From positions 930,001-994,000 of the forward strand of contig JAFHKN010000002.1 of the NCBI GenBank assembly GCA_016937575.1: 64,000 nt of DNA, in the 5' to 3' direction. Positions within the stretch are counted from its first letter, which is position 1. The number at the start of each line of letters is the position of its first letter. Positions 28,873 to 38,164 of the stretch are shown in pieces. Under the pieces are notes generated by a model. It was not told the origin of the DNA. It was given only the letters and a program-made list of their open reading frames with translations, and searched no databases. This DNA comes from Roseomonas aeriglobus (GTDB lineage: Bacteria; Pseudomonadota; Alphaproteobacteria; Sphingomonadales; Sphingomonadaceae). A program made the position numbers and the translations under genes.

Positions 28873-31158
28873 ATGGCGGGGAAGAAATCGACATCGCGCG
28901 CGGGCGGCTATTGGGGGCCGGCAGGTGGTTGGGGATCGATGCGGTCGGTCGCCGAGATCCTGAAGCGCGAGAAGGTCGGCCCCGAAGCGATCCGGGAATT
29001 GACGCGTCAGAACAAGCCGCGGGGCTTCGCCTGCACCAGTTGCGCCTGGCCCAAACCTGCCGATCATCATCCGGCCGAGTTCTGCGAGGAAGGAGCAAAG
29101 GCGACTGCGTGGGAGCTGACGTCGCTGCGTACCACGCCCGAATTCTTTCAGAAGCACACGCTGACCCAGCTGCGCGGCTGGACCGACTATGACCTCGAAC
29201 AGCAAGGGCGGCTGACTCATCCGCTGCGCTACGACGCGGCGACCGACAAATATGTCGCGTGCGACTGGGGCGAAGCGTTCGATGCGATCGGTGGGGCGCT
29301 CAAGGCACTCGATCCCAAGTCGGTCGTCTTCTACGCCTCGGGGCGGGCAAGTCTGGAGACGTCGTACATGTGGGCGCTGATGGCGCGGATGTACGGAAAC
29401 CAGAACCTGCCCGACAGTTCGAACATGTGCCACGAGTCCACTTCGGTCGGGCTGAAGGCGGCCATCGGCGTGCCGGTCGGCACGACGCGGCTCGAGGATT
29501 TCGAGCATTGCGACGCGATCTTCTTCTTCGGGCAGAATGTCGGGTCGAACAGCCCGCGCATGCTCCACGACCTGCGATCGGCACGGCACCGCGGATGCGA
29601 GATCGTCGTCTTCAATCCGCTGAAGGAACGCGGGCTGGAGCGTTTTACCGATCCCCAGAATCCAGTGGAAATGGCGACGCTGACCGAGACGCGGATCGCC
29701 ACGCAATATCACCAAGTGCGTGCCGGCGGCGACATCGCGGCGATGACTGGGATCGCAAAATTTCTAGTCGAATGGGACGATGCAGCCAAGGCGGTCGGCG
29801 ACCCGCCCGTGCTCGATCACGAATTCATCGCGCAGCACACTCACGATTTCGACGCTTTTTCCGACCATGTCCGTGCCGCCGACTGGGGGGCGATCGAGGC
29901 GGAAAGTGGGCTGTCGCGCGCGGCGCTGGAACAGGCGGCGCGGGTCTACGCCCGATCGAAGGCGGTGCTGGGCATCTACGGCATGGGCCTGACCCAGCAT
30001 GTAAGGGGCGTCGATAACGTCCGCATGCTCGTCAACCTGCTGCTGATGCGCGGGAACATCGGCCGGCCCGGCGCGGGGCCGACGCCGGTGCGCGGGCATT
30101 CGAACGTGCAGGGTCAGCGGACGGTCGGCATCACCGAAAAGACCGAGCTCGCCCCCGTCGACAAGCTGAAGGAACTCTACGGCTTCGACCCGCCGACCGA
30201 AAAGGGGCTCGATACGGTCGAGGCTTGCCGCGGGATCATCGATGGTAGCGTAAAGGCGGTTATCGGTCTCGGCGGCAACTTCCTGCGTGCGGTGCCCGAG
30301 ACCGGACTGATGGAAGACGCGTGGCCACGGCTCGATGTGTCGGTGCAGATCGCGACGAAGCTCAACCGCAACCACCTGTTCGCCGGCCGCGTGACCTATC
30401 TGCTGCCGTGCCTGGGACGGATCGAGGAGGATGTGCAGGCGTCGGGTCCGCAGGTCGTGACGGTCGAAGACTCGACCAGCTGCATCCACGGATCGCGCGG
30501 CAAGGCCAAACCCGCCAGCCCGCACCTCCTGTCCGAAGCCGCGATCGTCGGCGCGCTCGCTAAGCGGATCTGTCCGCCCAACGCCCGGGTCGACTGGGAT
30601 GCGTGGGTCGCCGATTACGGCCGGGTACGCGACGCGATCGAGGCGACGTACCCGGACAAATTTGCCAACTTCAACCAGCGGCTGTTCGAGCCCGGTGGTT
30701 TCTGGAAGGGAAACAAGGCGGCCGAGCGGATCTGGGAAACCAAGACCGGCAAGGCGGAATTCCTGGTACCGGGCGACCTATCGGCGACCGGATTTGCAGA
30801 CAAGGATGGCCGCTACCGGTTGATGACGCTGCGCTCCAACGATCAGTTCAATACGACGATCTACGGCTATTACGATCGCTTTCGCGGTGTGAACGGCACG
30901 CGCGACGTGTTGTTCATGAACAGCGAGGATATCGCGGCCGAGGGCCTGCACGAAGGGCAGGTGGTGACGTTGATGAGTGACGCCGGCGACAACCATGTGC
31001 GCCGCCGCGAGGGGCTGGTGGTGACCCCGTACAGCATCCCGCGCGGGTGTTTGGGGGCATATTATCCCGAATGCAACGTGCTGATGCCGGTCGAGCACCA
31101 TGCGGAGGAAAGCCATGTCCCGGCGGCGAAATCGGTGCCGGTGCGGTTTGCCAGATAA
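28873..31158 (+). CDS. YdeP/FdhF-like molybdopterin oxidoreductase
   Basis: This is a 761-residue enzyme of the DMSO-reductase superfamily, of the FdhF-like YdeP type (E. coli YdeP is of similar length and is linked to acid resistance). N-terminal cysteines Cys54, Cys57 (GFACTSCAWPKP) and Cys71 (EFCEEG) may bind an iron-sulfur cluster. Cys186 in NMCHESTSVGL aligns with the metal-binding (seleno)cysteine of formate dehydrogenase. PVRGHSNVQGQRTVGI and the C-terminal LRSNDQFNTTIYGYYDRFRG bind the cofactor. No twin-arginine signal is seen, so it is cytoplasmic. No electron-transfer partner is encoded next to it. The substrate is unknown. Confidence 0.88.
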   Translation: MAGKKSTSRAGGYWGPAGGWGSMRSVAEILKREKVGPEAIRELTRQNKPRGFACTSCAWPKPADHHPAEFCEEGAKATAWELTSLRTTPEFFQKHTLTQLRGWTDYDLEQQGRLTHPLRYDAATDKYVACDWGEAFDAIGGALKALDPKSVVFYASGRASLETSYMWALMARMYGNQNLPDSSNMCHESTSVGLKAAIGVPVGTTRLEDFEHCDAIFFFGQNVGSNSPRMLHDLRSARHRGCEIVVFNPLKERGLERFTDPQNPVEMATLTETRIATQYHQVRAGGDIAAMTGIAKFLVEWDDAAKAVGDPPVLDHEFIAQHTHDFDAFSDHVRAADWGAIEAESGLSRAALEQAARVYARSKAVLGIYGMGLTQHVRGVDNVRMLVNLLLMRGNIGRPGAGPTPVRGHSNVQGQRTVGITEKTELAPVDKLKELYGFDPPTEKGLDTVEACRGIIDGSVKAVIGLGGNFLRAVPETGLMEDAWPRLDVSVQIATKLNRNHLFAGRVTYLLPCLGRIEEDVQASGPQVVTVEDSTSCIHGSRGKAKPASPHLLSEAAIVGALAKRICPPNARVDWDAWVADYGRVRDAIEATYPDKFANFNQRLFEPGGFWKGNKAAERIWETKTGKAEFLVPGDLSATGFADKDGRYRLMTLRSNDQFNTTIYGYYDRFRGVNGTRDVLFMNSEDIAAEGLHEGQVVTLMSDAGDNHVRRREGLVVTPYSIPRGCLGAYYPECNVLMPVEHHAEESHVPAAKSVPVRFAR

Positions 31159-31215
31159 TATCCGTGCTGCCGTGCAGGCGGGAGCCCAGGGTGTCGCAGG
31201 TCTGACCTCGCCGCT

Positions 31216-32745
31216 CTAGGCCCCCGCCTGTGCGGAAGCACGGTCGGGCTTGGGCACTGCCGCAATCACCGCCGCCACCAGCGTCCCCACGCACAGTTGA
31301 TACGGAAACGCGAGCGTCGTCAGCCCCAGTCCCATCCAGGGCTGCAACAGCAACACCGTCACGAACCCGCCCGCCAGCGCCGCAATGACCGAAGCGGTCG
31401 TGCCGCGCGTGGTGAACACCGCCACCGCGTACACGCCCAGCAACCCCGCGTACGCGAAACTCATCACGCTCAGCGCGAATTCCAGCAGCGGCGTATCGGT
31501 GTAGCGCTGCCAGTAGAAGCTCAGCACTGCCGCGCCGAACATCGCCAGCCCGACGATCCCCATCCCCCAGCGTCCGGCGTGGACATAGTGGCGCTCGGGC
31601 TTTGCCGCGGTCCGCTCGCGCCACGGGCGATAGAAATCGCTGATCAGCACCGACGACATCGCGTTCAGCGCCGAATTGGTCGTCGCCACCGCTGCCGCCG
31701 TGACGCCGATCGTCACCAGCCCACGCAGTCCCGGTGGGATCTCGGTCAGGATATAGTGGACGAAGACGGTCACTTTTTCGCCGGAGAATTGCGTTGCCGC
31801 GGTGTTCGCCGTGCCCATCAGGTCGGGCCGATTGTAGAAGATGTGGAGCAGCAGCCCGATCGTGATGAACATCGCGATGATCGGAATCGATGCGAGCGCG
31901 GACAGGATCAGCCCGCGCGCGCCGGTCTTGGCATCGGGCGAGGCAAGCAACCGCTGCGTCGTGTCCTGGTCCAGCCCGGCATTGGCGACATTCAGCAGGA
32001 ACAGGCCGGTGACGATCGACAGGATGGTGAAAGGCTTGGCGAGGTCGGTCGAGGAATCGAACAGCAGCAGCTTGTGCTCCGCTGACAGCGCGCCGACGAT
32101 CTGCGGCGTGCTCGCGGGAATCGCGGTCCACAGGAACACGAACACGGCGACCGCCGATCCGACATAGATCACGAACTGGATGAGGTCGTTCCACAGCACC
32201 GACCGCAGCCCGCCGACGAAGGTGAACAGGAACGCGGCGATCATGACCGCGGCGGCGGCGAACATGATGCTGCCGGCCGATACGCTGGAGAACATCACCA
32301 TCGCGATGGCGATCGCGGCCAGATACACACGCGCACCGCCGGCCAGCACGCGTCCGACCAGGAACATGCCGCCCGCCGCGCGCTTCGCCCGCCCGTCGAA
32401 CCGCTGGCCGAGCAGCTCGTACACCGTCGTTACCCGCAGCGCGTAGAAGCGAGGGATCAGCACCTTCGCCACAAACAGGGCGGCGAAGACCGAACTCAGG
32501 ACGCCGCCCAGATAAGTGTAATCGCTACGGTACCCGTAATCCGGCCCGCCAAGGAAGGTCGCGGCCGATTGTGTCGCCGAAAGAACGGACACGGCCGCTA
32601 GCCAGGCGGGAACAGTGTGCCCGGCGAGGAAGTAATCCTCCGCATCGTTGGTCTTGCGCCGCGAAAACACGTAGCCGCCGATGACCAGCACGGCGACATA
32701 GGCAGCGACGACGATCCAGTCGAGCGGGGCGAATTGGCCTGTCAT
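31216..32745 (-). CDS. Sodium:solute symporter (SSS family)
   Basis: This is an inner-membrane symporter of 509 residues from the ATG at 32745 (a GTG at 32799 would add 18 non-membrane residues). About 13-14 membrane helices are visible. Family segments are FSRRKTNDAEDYFLAGHTVP, ATQSAATFLGGPDYGYRSDY, GGLRSVLWNDLIQFVIYVGS and AAAVATTNSALNAMSSVLISDFYRPW, the last containing the Na2-site serine/threonine motif. The solute is not clear. N-acetylneuraminate, myo-inositol and galactose transporters share this pattern. It is a single gene, convergent with the molybdoenzyme, and it follows the flippase by about 75 bp. Confidence 0.9.
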   Translation of the reverse strand: MTGQFAPLDWIVVAAYVAVLVIGGYVFSRRKTNDAEDYFLAGHTVPAWLAAVSVLSATQSAATFLGGPDYGYRSDYTYLGGVLSSVFAALFVAKVLIPRFYALRVTTVYELLGQRFDGRAKRAAGGMFLVGRVLAGGARVYLAAIAIAMVMFSSVSAGSIMFAAAAVMIAAFLFTFVGGLRSVLWNDLIQFVIYVGSAVAVFVFLWTAIPASTPQIVGALSAEHKLLLFDSSTDLAKPFTILSIVTGLFLLNVANAGLDQDTTQRLLASPDAKTGARGLILSALASIPIIAMFITIGLLLHIFYNRPDLMGTANTAATQFSGEKVTVFVHYILTEIPPGLRGLVTIGVTAAAVATTNSALNAMSSVLISDFYRPWRERTAAKPERHYVHAGRWGMGIVGLAMFGAAVLSFYWQRYTDTPLLEFALSVMSFAYAGLLGVYAVAVFTTRGTTASVIAALAGGFVTVLLLQPWMGLGLTTLAFPYQLCVGTLVAAVIAAVPKPDRASAQAGA

Positions 32746-32820
32746 CAGCGGATGGTAGCGGAGCGGGAAGGGGGCGCAACTCCCCGGCTGCTCCCACATA
32801 CGCGGGAGCGACCCGAGGGG

Positions 32821-34116
32821 TCAGGCCCGCACCGCGCGCAGGGCGGCCGGCCACAGCATGACCAACGCCGCGGCGGACGCCGCCAGCGTCGCCAGGGCCG
32901 CGCCCAGCGCCTCGAACCGGGGGACCAGCACGAATGCCGCCAGCACCAGCACGCCGACCGCCGCCAGCCGAATGCGAAAAGCCGTGCCCGCGCGCCCGGT
33001 GCCGATCAGGACGGGCTCGAAACCGATACCCATTACGTCGATCGCGACCGCCAGGCTGAGCACCAGCACGAGTGGCCAGGCGGTCGTGTAGGCCTTGCCG
33101 CCGACCAGATGCAGCGCCGGTTCGCCCAGGATCGGCACTGCAAGGCAGATGACCGCGCCAACCGCGAGCGTCAGCCGGGTAGATTGGCGGAACAGCCGCC
33201 GCAGATCGTCGCGCGAGGTGGCGCGATCGGCGCGCGAGAACTCCGGGAAGATGCCGCGTGAGAACATCTCCGCGATCTGCGCCAGCGCCTGGCTCAGCTG
33301 GAAGGCCAGGCGATAGGCGCCCGCGGCGGCCGGCCCCGTCACCAGTCCGACGACGACCACCACGCCCTGCCGCCCGGCCGCGTTCAGCGTCGCCGACACG
33401 TTGGTCAGTGCCGCGAAGCGCATCAGCCCCGGATGCTCGCGCCATGCGCTGATGCTGTCCCGCCATCCCCGCATCAGCCCCGGCGCGACCCGCCACACGG
33501 CGCGCCAATGGACGATCGCGGTCAGGATCTCCGCCGTACCCCAGGCGATCAGGAATCCGCGGACCGTGGGGCCCGTCGCCACGACGATCGCGGCCCCGAT
33601 GAAGCGCATGATCGGTGTCGTCGACTCCGCCGCCGCGCCGATCCCGTAGCGATCGTACAGCCGCAGCACGCCGATCGCGCTCGAGCGAATCGACAGCATC
33701 AGCACCGCGCAGAAGATCATCGCGTCGCGCGTCATCCTGTCGTCCCAGCCGAACCGCGCGTCGAGCGCCCATAGGACGACCCAGACGACGCCGCATCCCG
33801 CAACCGCTGCGCCGGCGTCGAGCAAGGTGCAGAATCGCACCAGTCGCCCGAGCGCGCCGGTGTCGTTTGCCGCTTGCAGCGGTACACCGTAGCGCACGAC
33901 GACCTGCCACGACTGGAACAGCATCATCGCTGCGACTGCCTGGCCGATCGACAGGATCAGCATGAACTGACCGAACCCCTCCGGGCCCAGGGTGCGCGTG
34001 GCGAGGCCGAGGTAGACGAGGCTCAGCACCGCGCCCAATCCCTTGCCGGTCAGCAGCCAGCCGACGTTGCGCAACGCCCGTCGAAACGGGCTCGCGACCT
34101 TTTCTTCCGTGGCCAC
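32821..34116 (-). CDS. Lipid/polysaccharide flippase (MOP superfamily, Wzx-like)
   Basis: This is a 431-residue membrane protein with about 12 helices, starting at a GTG. The N-terminus has the exporter pattern WLLTGKGLGAVLSLVYLGLA followed by TRTLGPEGFGQF, as in Wzx/MVF-type flippases. FQLSQALAQIAEMFSRGIFP lies in the middle. It would move a lipid-linked product across the inner membrane. It is divergent from the CDP-glycerol glycerophosphotransferase-like gene, 68 bp away. That gene starts a run of lipid head-group-type enzymes, which suggests the cargo is their product. Confidence 0.85.
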   Translation of the reverse strand: MATEEKVASPFRRALRNVGWLLTGKGLGAVLSLVYLGLATRTLGPEGFGQFMLILSIGQAVAAMMLFQSWQVVVRYGVPLQAANDTGALGRLVRFCTLLDAGAAVAGCGVVWVVLWALDARFGWDDRMTRDAMIFCAVLMLSIRSSAIGVLRLYDRYGIGAAAESTTPIMRFIGAAIVVATGPTVRGFLIAWGTAEILTAIVHWRAVWRVAPGLMRGWRDSISAWREHPGLMRFAALTNVSATLNAAGRQGVVVVVGLVTGPAAAGAYRLAFQLSQALAQIAEMFSRGIFPEFSRADRATSRDDLRRLFRQSTRLTLAVGAVICLAVPILGEPALHLVGGKAYTTAWPLVLVLSLAVAIDVMGIGFEPVLIGTGRAGTAFRIRLAAVGVLVLAAFVLVPRFEALGAALATLAASAAALVMLWPAALRAVRA

Positions 34117-34183
34117 TGTCTTAGATATCGCGAGCCATGCGCATGATCCGCCCCATATCGCCGACCCTGCGGACGCGCCACCG

Positions 34184-35326
34184 GTGAAGATCGGGTTTCT
34201 CTACAATCACGATGCGTTGCATCAGGTCAGTCATACCGCGCCGGTCGTCGCCGCCCTGGCGCGCGACGCGCGCGCCGACGTGACGGTCCTGACGTCGAGC
34301 GAGGCGCAGGCGGTACGCGTCCGTGAACTGATAGGGACCGATGCCGCCGCCCGGGTTCGCTTCGTATCGCTCGGCATCGGTGCGGTGGCGCGCGTTCTGG
34401 ATACGGGGCTGCGCTGGATCGCGCCGTTCCGCCGCATCGCCGTGTTGCGCGAAAATCTGGCCGAATTCGCGAAGCTCGACGCGCTTGTCGTGCCCGAGAC
34501 GACCAGCCTGATGTTGCGCGACCGCTTCGGCCTGGTGGACCTGAAATATATATGGATCCCGCATGGCGCCGGCGACCGCTCGGTCGGATTCCGTAGTGTC
34601 ATGAAGGGTTTCGACCTGGTTTTGCTGTCCGGGTCAAAGGTACGCGACCGGATGCTGGCGATGGGCCTGATCACGCCCGACAATCATGCGATCGTCGGTT
34701 ACCCCAAGTTCGAGACGGTCGATTTGTCGCGTCGGCCGACGCTGTTCGACAACAATCGCCCGACGATCCTATACAATCCGCATTTCGACCCGTTGCTCAG
34801 CAGCTGGTATCCTTGGGGCGAGGCGGTGGTCGACGCCATCCTCTCGCGTGGCGACGTCAATCTGGTCGTCGCACCGCACGTCATGCTGTTCCAGCGACGC
34901 ATCCACGCCTCCGTCGAGCATCGCCGCCTTCACTGGCGCCGCGACCCGCCTGCGCGGTGGCAGGGGCGGGAGGGGCTGATCGTCGATCCGGGCAGCACGC
35001 GGTCGATCGACATGACCTACACGCTGGGCGCCGATATCTATGTCGGTGACGCATCGAGCCAAATCTACGAATGGATTGCGCGGCCGCGCCCGGCGATCTT
35101 CCTGAACCCTGGCCGTGCCGCCTGGGCCGACGATCCGAACTTCGCACACTGGCACCTGGGTCCGGTCATCGACGACCTGTCACGATTGAACGCCGCGATC
35201 GATGCCGCCATCGTCGACCCGCAGCGCTATGATTTGCTCCAGCGCGATGCCTTCGCGCGCACCTTCGACCGCACCGACCGTCCGGCCGCCGACCGGGCCG
35301 CAGCGGCTATCCTCTCGATCGCTTGA
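34184..35326 (+). CDS. CDP-glycerol glycerophosphotransferase-like (TagB/TagF fold)
   Basis: This 380-residue GT-B-fold protein resembles the C-terminal domain of TagB/TagF enzymes, which transfer a phospho-head-group from a CDP-activated donor. The signature region is IDMTYTLGADIYVGDASSQI followed by YEWIARPRPAIFLNPG. PHGAGD and YNPHFDPLLSSWYPWG are further conserved patches. The start is uncertain: the GTG at 34184 begins VKIGFLYNHD, a normal first strand, but no strong ribosome site precedes it. Acceptor and donor are unknown. The neighbours (lipid kinase, NTP transferase, flippase) suggest a membrane lipid acceptor. Confidence 0.78.
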   Translation: MKIGFLYNHDALHQVSHTAPVVAALARDARADVTVLTSSEAQAVRVRELIGTDAAARVRFVSLGIGAVARVLDTGLRWIAPFRRIAVLRENLAEFAKLDALVVPETTSLMLRDRFGLVDLKYIWIPHGAGDRSVGFRSVMKGFDLVLLSGSKVRDRMLAMGLITPDNHAIVGYPKFETVDLSRRPTLFDNNRPTILYNPHFDPLLSSWYPWGEAVVDAILSRGDVNLVVAPHVMLFQRRIHASVEHRRLHWRRDPPARWQGREGLIVDPGSTRSIDMTYTLGADIYVGDASSQIYEWIARPRPAIFLNPGRAAWADDPNFAHWHLGPVIDDLSRLNAAIDAAIVDPQRYDLLQRDAFARTFDRTDRPAADRAAAAILSIA

Positions 35327-35427
35327 TGCACGTTAACGCGATTGAGACACAAGCGTAATAAATTTGTCATCCGGCGGGACCCAACGCCTTGCGAAGCGTT
35401 AGTCGGCTAACCAACTGCCGACGCGCT

Positions 35428-36477
35428 GTGAAACAATCGATCTACGATAGCCTTGCCCTGCCGCGCCTTGCGTTCACGTCCCCTGACGTGACGTCGCCGC
35501 GCGCTGCGCCCTTGCGCAGCTATCGCCGTGGCGCGACCCCCGGCCTCGTCGGGCTGATCCGCAACCCGCGCAGCCGGCACAATGTCGGTGCAGCGAATGC
35601 CCTGGTCTACCGCCACAACGTCATTTCCGAGGCGCCCGACACGCGCGAGGCGCTGCGCATGGCGCTGGAGATGTTTGCCGCGCGCGGCATCGACCTGCTG
35701 GTGATCGACGGCGGTGACGGGACCATCCGCGACGTTCTGACCTGCGCCGGCGACAGCTTCGGTGCCCAGTGGCCCGACATTGCGATCCTTCCGACGGGCA
35801 AGACCAACGCGTTGGCGATCGACCTCAACGTGCCCGCCGACTGGACGCTCGATGAGGCAATGGAAGCGGCGGTTCGCGGCCGGACGGTAGGCCGCAGCCC
35901 GGTGGAGATCGTCGATCGTGCCGTCGCGCGACCGCGGGTTCGCGGCTTTCTGTTCGGGGCGGGCGGCTTCGTCGATGCAACCGAACTTGCCCAGCACACG
36001 CACAAGGCGGGGGCATTCAACGGGCTGGCGGTCGGACTGGCCCTGGCCGGTGCGATCGGGTCTACGCTGTTCGGTCGTTCCGACAATCGCTGGCGCCGTG
36101 GCAGCCGCATGGCGCTGCGCTATGCCGACGATGCCCGGCCCATGCACGGCGCGACGACGGCAAGCGATACGGCGCGCTACATGATGCTGGCCTCGACGCT
36201 GGAACGTCTGCCGGTCGGACTGAAGCCGTTCGGCCGCATCCGGGCCGGATTGAAGAGCCTGGTCGTCGATGCCCCACCGCGCGGCCTGGCGACGAGCGTG
36301 CCGTTCCTGCTGGCGGGTCACGAGGGGGCTTGGCTGGAGAGGCGCGGCTATCATCGCATCGATTCCAGCGCTTTCGATGTCGATTTGGAGTCCGGCTTCA
36401 TCCTCGACGGCGAGGTTTTCCCCGGCGGCGCTTATCGGGTGGCGCAGGGTGCGCCGCTCCGCTTCGTCGTGCCGTGA
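35428..36477 (+). CDS. Diacylglycerol/ceramide-type lipid kinase
   Basis: This protein belongs to the DAGK catalytic-domain family (DAG kinase, sphingosine and ceramide kinases). The ATP-binding loop is IDGGDGTIRDVL (about residues 93-104 from the GTG at 35428), preceded by GLIRNPRSRHN and followed by LPTGKTNALAIDL. The C-terminal domain has the beta-rich pattern ending LDGEVFPGG. It is 349 residues from this GTG; a TTG at 35389 would add 13. The lipid substrate cannot be decided from the sequence. In sphingomonads ceramide is a real possibility. Its stop overlaps the next start. Confidence 0.82.
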   Translation: MKQSIYDSLALPRLAFTSPDVTSPRAAPLRSYRRGATPGLVGLIRNPRSRHNVGAANALVYRHNVISEAPDTREALRMALEMFAARGIDLLVIDGGDGTIRDVLTCAGDSFGAQWPDIAILPTGKTNALAIDLNVPADWTLDEAMEAAVRGRTVGRSPVEIVDRAVARPRVRGFLFGAGGFVDATELAQHTHKAGAFNGLAVGLALAGAIGSTLFGRSDNRWRRGSRMALRYADDARPMHGATTASDTARYMMLASTLERLPVGLKPFGRIRAGLKSLVVDAPPRGLATSVPFLLAGHEGAWLERRGYHRIDSSAFDVDLESGFILDGEVFPGGAYRVAQGAPLRFVVP

Positions 36478-37412
36478 CCGCGAACCTCGCCGCGCTGGTC
36501 GCGGCGTCGCTCGACCGCCCGGTAGCCGGCCCCGTGCGCGCGTTCGCAACGGACCTCGCGCACGAAGCGGGGGCGGTGGCCGTCCTGTTCTATGGATCGA
36601 ACCTGCGGACCGGGGCGCTCGACGGGGTGCTCGACTTCTACGTGCTGACCGATGGGCCGGCCGAACGTGGGTTGTGGCCGCGGGTCGGTTATCGCGAATG
36701 CAACGGCCTGCGAGCCAAGATCGCCACGATGACGCTCGCGATGTTCGAGGCGGCGTGCGCCGACCGCACGATCGATACGACGATCTGGACGCGCTTCGTC
36801 CAGCCTGCCGCGCTGGCCTGGGCGGCGGATGGTGCGCAGGTGCGGGTCGAGGCGGCCGTGGCGGCGGCTGCGATCACCGCAGGACGCTATGCGGCGGCGC
36901 TGGGGCCGCAGGCGGGGGAGGCGGCGGACTATTGGCGCGCCCTGTTTCGCGCGACCTATGCCGCGGAATTACGCGTCGAAGCCAAGGGCCGCGAAGAGCA
37001 GATCCTGGAGGTTCACGGCGACCATCTGACGGCGCTGCTGCCGGCGGCGTGGGACGCCGGGCCCATACCCTTTCGCGCTGATGCGCCGGTGCGATCGCAG
37101 GGCGACAAGCCGGACGCTCTGAACCCTGAGCTCCCGCCTGGGCGAGAGAACGCACGGTTCGCGGTCGGGCTCGAGCCCGACGCACGCACCCGGATCCTCA
37201 ACCGCTGGAAACGTCGCAGGCGGCTTGGTCGCCCGCTCAACATCGTTCGGCTGATCCGCGCCGCGTTCACCTTCGACGGCGCCGCCCGCTACGCCGCGTG
37301 GAAGATCGAGCGGCACACCGGCGTCGCGGTGCCGATCACGCCATTTCGCGAGCGGCATCCGGTACTTGCCGCGCCGGGCGTGTTGTGGCGCGTCTGGCGC
37401 GCGCGGGCGTGA
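36474..37412 (+). CDS. Nucleotidyltransferase-like protein, possibly TAM41-type
   Basis: This is a 312-residue protein. The N-terminal AVLFYGSNLRTG...VLDFYVLTD (Tyr40-Gly-Ser and Asp54) is a nucleotidyltransferase-like G-S-x-n-D-x pattern. The layout that follows (YRECNGLRAKIATMTLAMFE, IDTTIWTRFVQP, a late FRATYAAELRVEAKGREE) recalls TAM41-type CDP-diacylglycerol synthases, but the match is remote. The C-terminal ~60 residues are basic (RWKRRRRLGRPLN) and could contact the membrane. The GTG start overlaps the kinase stop (GTGA) and its end overlaps the next start, so it acts with its neighbours. The function is an inference. Confidence 0.5.
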   Translation: MTANLAALVAASLDRPVAGPVRAFATDLAHEAGAVAVLFYGSNLRTGALDGVLDFYVLTDGPAERGLWPRVGYRECNGLRAKIATMTLAMFEAACADRTIDTTIWTRFVQPAALAWAADGAQVRVEAAVAAAAITAGRYAAALGPQAGEAADYWRALFRATYAAELRVEAKGREEQILEVHGDHLTALLPAAWDAGPIPFRADAPVRSQGDKPDALNPELPPGRENARFAVGLEPDARTRILNRWKRRRRLGRPLNIVRLIRAAFTFDGAARYAAWKIERHTGVAVPITPFRERHPVLAAPGVLWRVWRARA

Positions 37413-38164
37413 GTTTCGCCGCGGTCATCCTTGCCGGGTCGCGCGCCGGCGCCGTGGATCCCGTTGCCGCAGCGGAAGGGGTGTCGCACAAGGCGCTGAT
37501 TGAGGTCGATGGTCGAGCGATGCTGGAGCGGGTCGCGGCGGCGGTGCAGGCGGCGGGCGCCGGAACGGTCGCGGTGTCGGCGAACGATCCCTCGGTGATC
37601 GCGCTGGCGGAGCGGCTCGGCCTTGTCGTCCTGCCGCCCGCATCCGGGCCGAGCGACAGCGTGGCAAGCGCGCTGGCCGAACTCGATGCGCCGCTGCTGG
37701 TGACGACGGCCGACCATGCGCTGCTCGAGCCCGAGTGGATCGCCGACTTCATGCGCGACGTGCCCGCGGGGGCCGACATCGCAGTGCTGCTTGCCGAGCG
37801 GGCGCGGATCGCGAAGGCAATGCCTGGGTCGCGACGGACCTATCTGCGCTTCGCCGATGGCGACTGGTCGGGATGCAATCTATTCTACCTCGCCACCGCC
37901 GATGCGGCACGTGCGATCGGACTGTGGCGCGCGGTCGAGGCCGATCGCAAGCGACCGTGGCGGATCGTGCGGCGGTTCGGTGTCGGGACGCTGGTGCGCT
38001 ACCTCCTGGGACGGCTGACGCTGGCGGACGCGATCGCCCGGCTCGGGCAGACGGCCGATGTGCGCGCGGCGGCGGTTGCGGCCCGCGATGGGCTGGCCGC
38101 GGTCGATGTCGACAAGAGCTCCGACCTGGCCGATGTGCGGGCGATTATCGCCAGTCGACGATAG
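37409..38164 (+). CDS. MobA-like NTP transferase
   Basis: This is a 251-residue GT-A-fold nucleotidyltransferase. The N-terminal AAVILAGSRAGAVDPVAAAE is a variant of the L-A-G-G-x-G-x-R-x5-P-K loop, with Lys28 in SHKALIEVDG. LVTTADHALLEP holds the metal-binding Asp. Relatives make molybdopterin dinucleotides or CDP/UDP-activated small molecules. Next to a CDP-glycerol glycerophosphotransferase-like gene and a lipid kinase, it could activate the head group. A phosphoglycerate cytidylyltransferase of this general fold is known in Caulobacter ceramide lipid synthesis. The GTG overlaps the preceding stop. Its end overlaps the convergent HAD gene by 20 bp. Confidence 0.75.
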   Translation: MSFAAVILAGSRAGAVDPVAAAEGVSHKALIEVDGRAMLERVAAAVQAAGAGTVAVSANDPSVIALAERLGLVVLPPASGPSDSVASALAELDAPLLVTTADHALLEPEWIADFMRDVPAGADIAVLLAERARIAKAMPGSRRTYLRFADGDWSGCNLFYLATADAARAIGLWRAVEADRKRPWRIVRRFGVGTLVRYLLGRLTLADAIARLGQTADVRAAAVAARDGLAAVDVDKSSDLADVRAIIASRR

